Shown: positions 63,109-64,000 of the stretch, piece by piece
Position numbering within the stretch: position 1 is the stretch's first letter
How the letters are laid out: the number at the start of each line of letters is the position of its first letter
Assembly (NCBI GenBank): GCA_017466865.1
Contig: JAFTTI010000021.1
Coordinates: 62,001-126,000, forward strand
Reading direction: 5' to 3'
Origin: Oscillospiraceae bacterium
GTDB taxonomy: Bacteria > Bacillota > Clostridia > Oscillospirales > Ruminococcaceae
Length of the DNA stretch: 64,000 nucleotides
The notes under the pieces: generated by a model
What the model saw: only the letters and a program-made list of their open reading frames with translations
What the model was told of the DNA's origin: nothing
Databases searched by the model: none
Position numbers and translations under genes: made by a program

Positions 63109-63890
63109 CAGAAAACAGAGAACTTTTAAAAGAGATAAAAAAGCATATCTCATCTGATTTTGAAGCGAAGGAACTCTATAAATTCATTGAAAAAAATAAC
63201 CTTTATGAAAAAACAGAAGAACTCTGCCTTAAAAGAAAATCGGGTTATCCTTTGCAGTATTTAATAGGCGAGTGGGATTTTTTCGGGAGGACTTTCAAAG
63301 TCGGAGAGGGAGTTTTGATTCCAAGGGCAGATACAGAAACCACAATTGAAGTCGCACTATCTCTTCCCATAGAAAAGAAAGTCATAACAGACCTTTGCAG
63401 CGGAAGTGGATGTATAGCGATAACTATGCGTGAAGAAACAGGCGCAGATGTATATGCAGTCGAGAAATCAGAGAATGCAATAAAATATCTCAAAGAAAAT
63501 ATCACACTTAATAATTCAGAGATAAAACTTATCGAGGGCGATGTTCTTTCTGATGAAACGAAAAGCAAAGTTCCTTTAAGCGATATAATAATTTCAAACC
63601 CGCCGTACCTTACAGAAGATGATATGAATTCTTTGCAGAAAGAGGTTACATTTGAACCTTCAATGGCGCTTTCGGGCGGCGATGACGGACTTTATTTCTA
63701 TCGTGAGATAACATCTTTCTATAAAGATAAAATAAGAGAAAACGGATTTATTGTCTATGAAATCGGAATGGGACAGGAAGAAGATGTAAGAAAAATTCTT
63801 CTCTCAAACGGTTTTTGCGATGTGAAATATCAAAAGGATTTAAGTAATATCATAAGGGTAGTTTATGCCCGTAAAAAACAGGAGGATTAA
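63102..63890 (+). CDS. prmC: Release-factor glutamine methyltransferase
   Basis: 262 aa. N-terminal helical domain that docks the release factor, then a Rossmann methyltransferase with the SAM-binding DLCSGSGCIAI (about 95-105) and the catalytic NPPY at 166-169. Methylates the Gln of the GGQ motif in RF1/RF2. The GTG start overlaps the DUF1385 stop (GTGGTAA). In most Firmicutes prfA adjoins prmC; here recA follows instead. Confidence 0.94.
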   Translation: MVTENRELLKEIKKHISSDFEAKELYKFIEKNNLYEKTEELCLKRKSGYPLQYLIGEWDFFGRTFKVGEGVLIPRADTETTIEVALSLPIEKKVITDLCSGSGCIAITMREETGADVYAVEKSENAIKYLKENITLNNSEIKLIEGDVLSDETKSKVPLSDIIISNPPYLTEDDMNSLQKEVTFEPSMALSGGDDGLYFYREITSFYKDKIRENGFIVYEIGMGQEEDVRKILLSNGFCDVKYQKDLSNIIRVVYARKKQED

Positions 63891-63894
63891 GTTT

Positions 63895-64000
63895 ATGGCA
63901 ATCGAAAAGAAAAAAGACAAGAAAGCAGTTTCGGCTTCAGCAGCACCCCAGACAGCAGAAGAAAAAAAGAAAGCGATAGACACCGCAATAGCACAGATTG
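63895..64000 (+). CDS. recA: Recombinase RecA (3' cut by window end)
   Basis: Only the first 35 codons are inside the window. After a Lys-rich, Ala/Ser-rich head, the EEKKKAIDTAIAQI stretch matches the start of the RecA core. GGAGG nine bases upstream supports the ATG. It lies four bases after prmC, so it is probably co-transcribed. Assignment rests on a short segment. Confidence 0.8.
   Translation, partial: MAIEKKKDKKAVSASAAPQTAEEKKKAIDTAIAQI

Overview
The window reads as a chromosome segment of an AT-rich, Gram-positive, spore-forming, flagellated anaerobe of the Clostridia, most likely an Oscillospiraceae/Ruminococcaceae-type gut or rumen bacterium. Support comes from SpoIID and SpoVAC, a SigD-type flagellin promoter, a CIRCE-controlled groESL, AGGAGG-type ribosome binding sites, an rplM-rpsI operon and a YqhQ (DUF1385)-prmC-recA order. 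The species assignment is inference. I see no rRNA, tRNA, CRISPR array, phage or insertion-sequence transposase.

Layout. 1-9.5 kb: the 3' part of a PLP enzyme, a membrane protein with an HD-GYP protein, a beta-glucan locus (AraC regulator, GH5, GH16 lipoprotein), an EamA exporter and three small genes of unknown role. 9.5-18.7 kb: an AGCS symporter-GH1 beta-glucosidase-PutP operon, a MATE pump, the general PTS proteins HPr and EI, AlkD-like and GtrA proteins. 18.8-29.2 kb: a CNNM/CBS protein, a lipoprotein, a zinc-ribbon membrane protein, AzlCD, and a five-gene run of hydrolase, membrane-anchored Mur ligase, Ddl, TrkH and TrkA. 29.3-38.5 kb: EamA, a response regulator-histidine kinase-HtrA operon, groESL, flagellin and a metallophosphoesterase. 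38.6-49 kb: a 986-residue acyl-CoA dehydratase activase, a secreted protein, YkgJ family, SpoVAC, PP2C, amidohydrolase, CobU-like, PilT, FNT channel and a solute-binding lipoprotein. 49-64 kb: purine nucleoside phosphorylase and MTA/SAH deaminase back to back, ferredoxin, an ankyrin protein, L13-S9, a PAS protein with degenerate GGDEF, SpoIID, citrate synthase, a lipoprotein with its own two-component system, YqhQ, PrmC and the start of recA.

How the genes work together. GH16 (lipid-anchored outside), GH5 and GH1 (no signal peptides) plus HPr/EI fit uptake and breakdown of beta-glucan oligosaccharides. RR-HK-HtrA resembles a secretion-stress module. Mur ligase plus Ddl is a cell-wall step; TrkH/TrkA handles potassium. 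DeoD and MtaD form a nucleoside-salvage pair sharing a compact divergent promoter region.

Most interesting non-coding signals: (1) a five-copy family of tiny hairpins with variable, co-varying 5-bp stems, an invariant GAGCC loop and a conserved GGCA-containing tail, mostly just 3' of genes; (2) a folded flagellin leader downstream of a SigD promoter; (3) a tandem TTGTRAACA site occurring both between the two-component operon and groESL and just upstream of the flagellin promoter; (4) several compact back-to-back promoter pairs. Most genes are otherwise ordinary. Many start codons were moved downstream from the longest open frame using ribosome binding sites and promoters.
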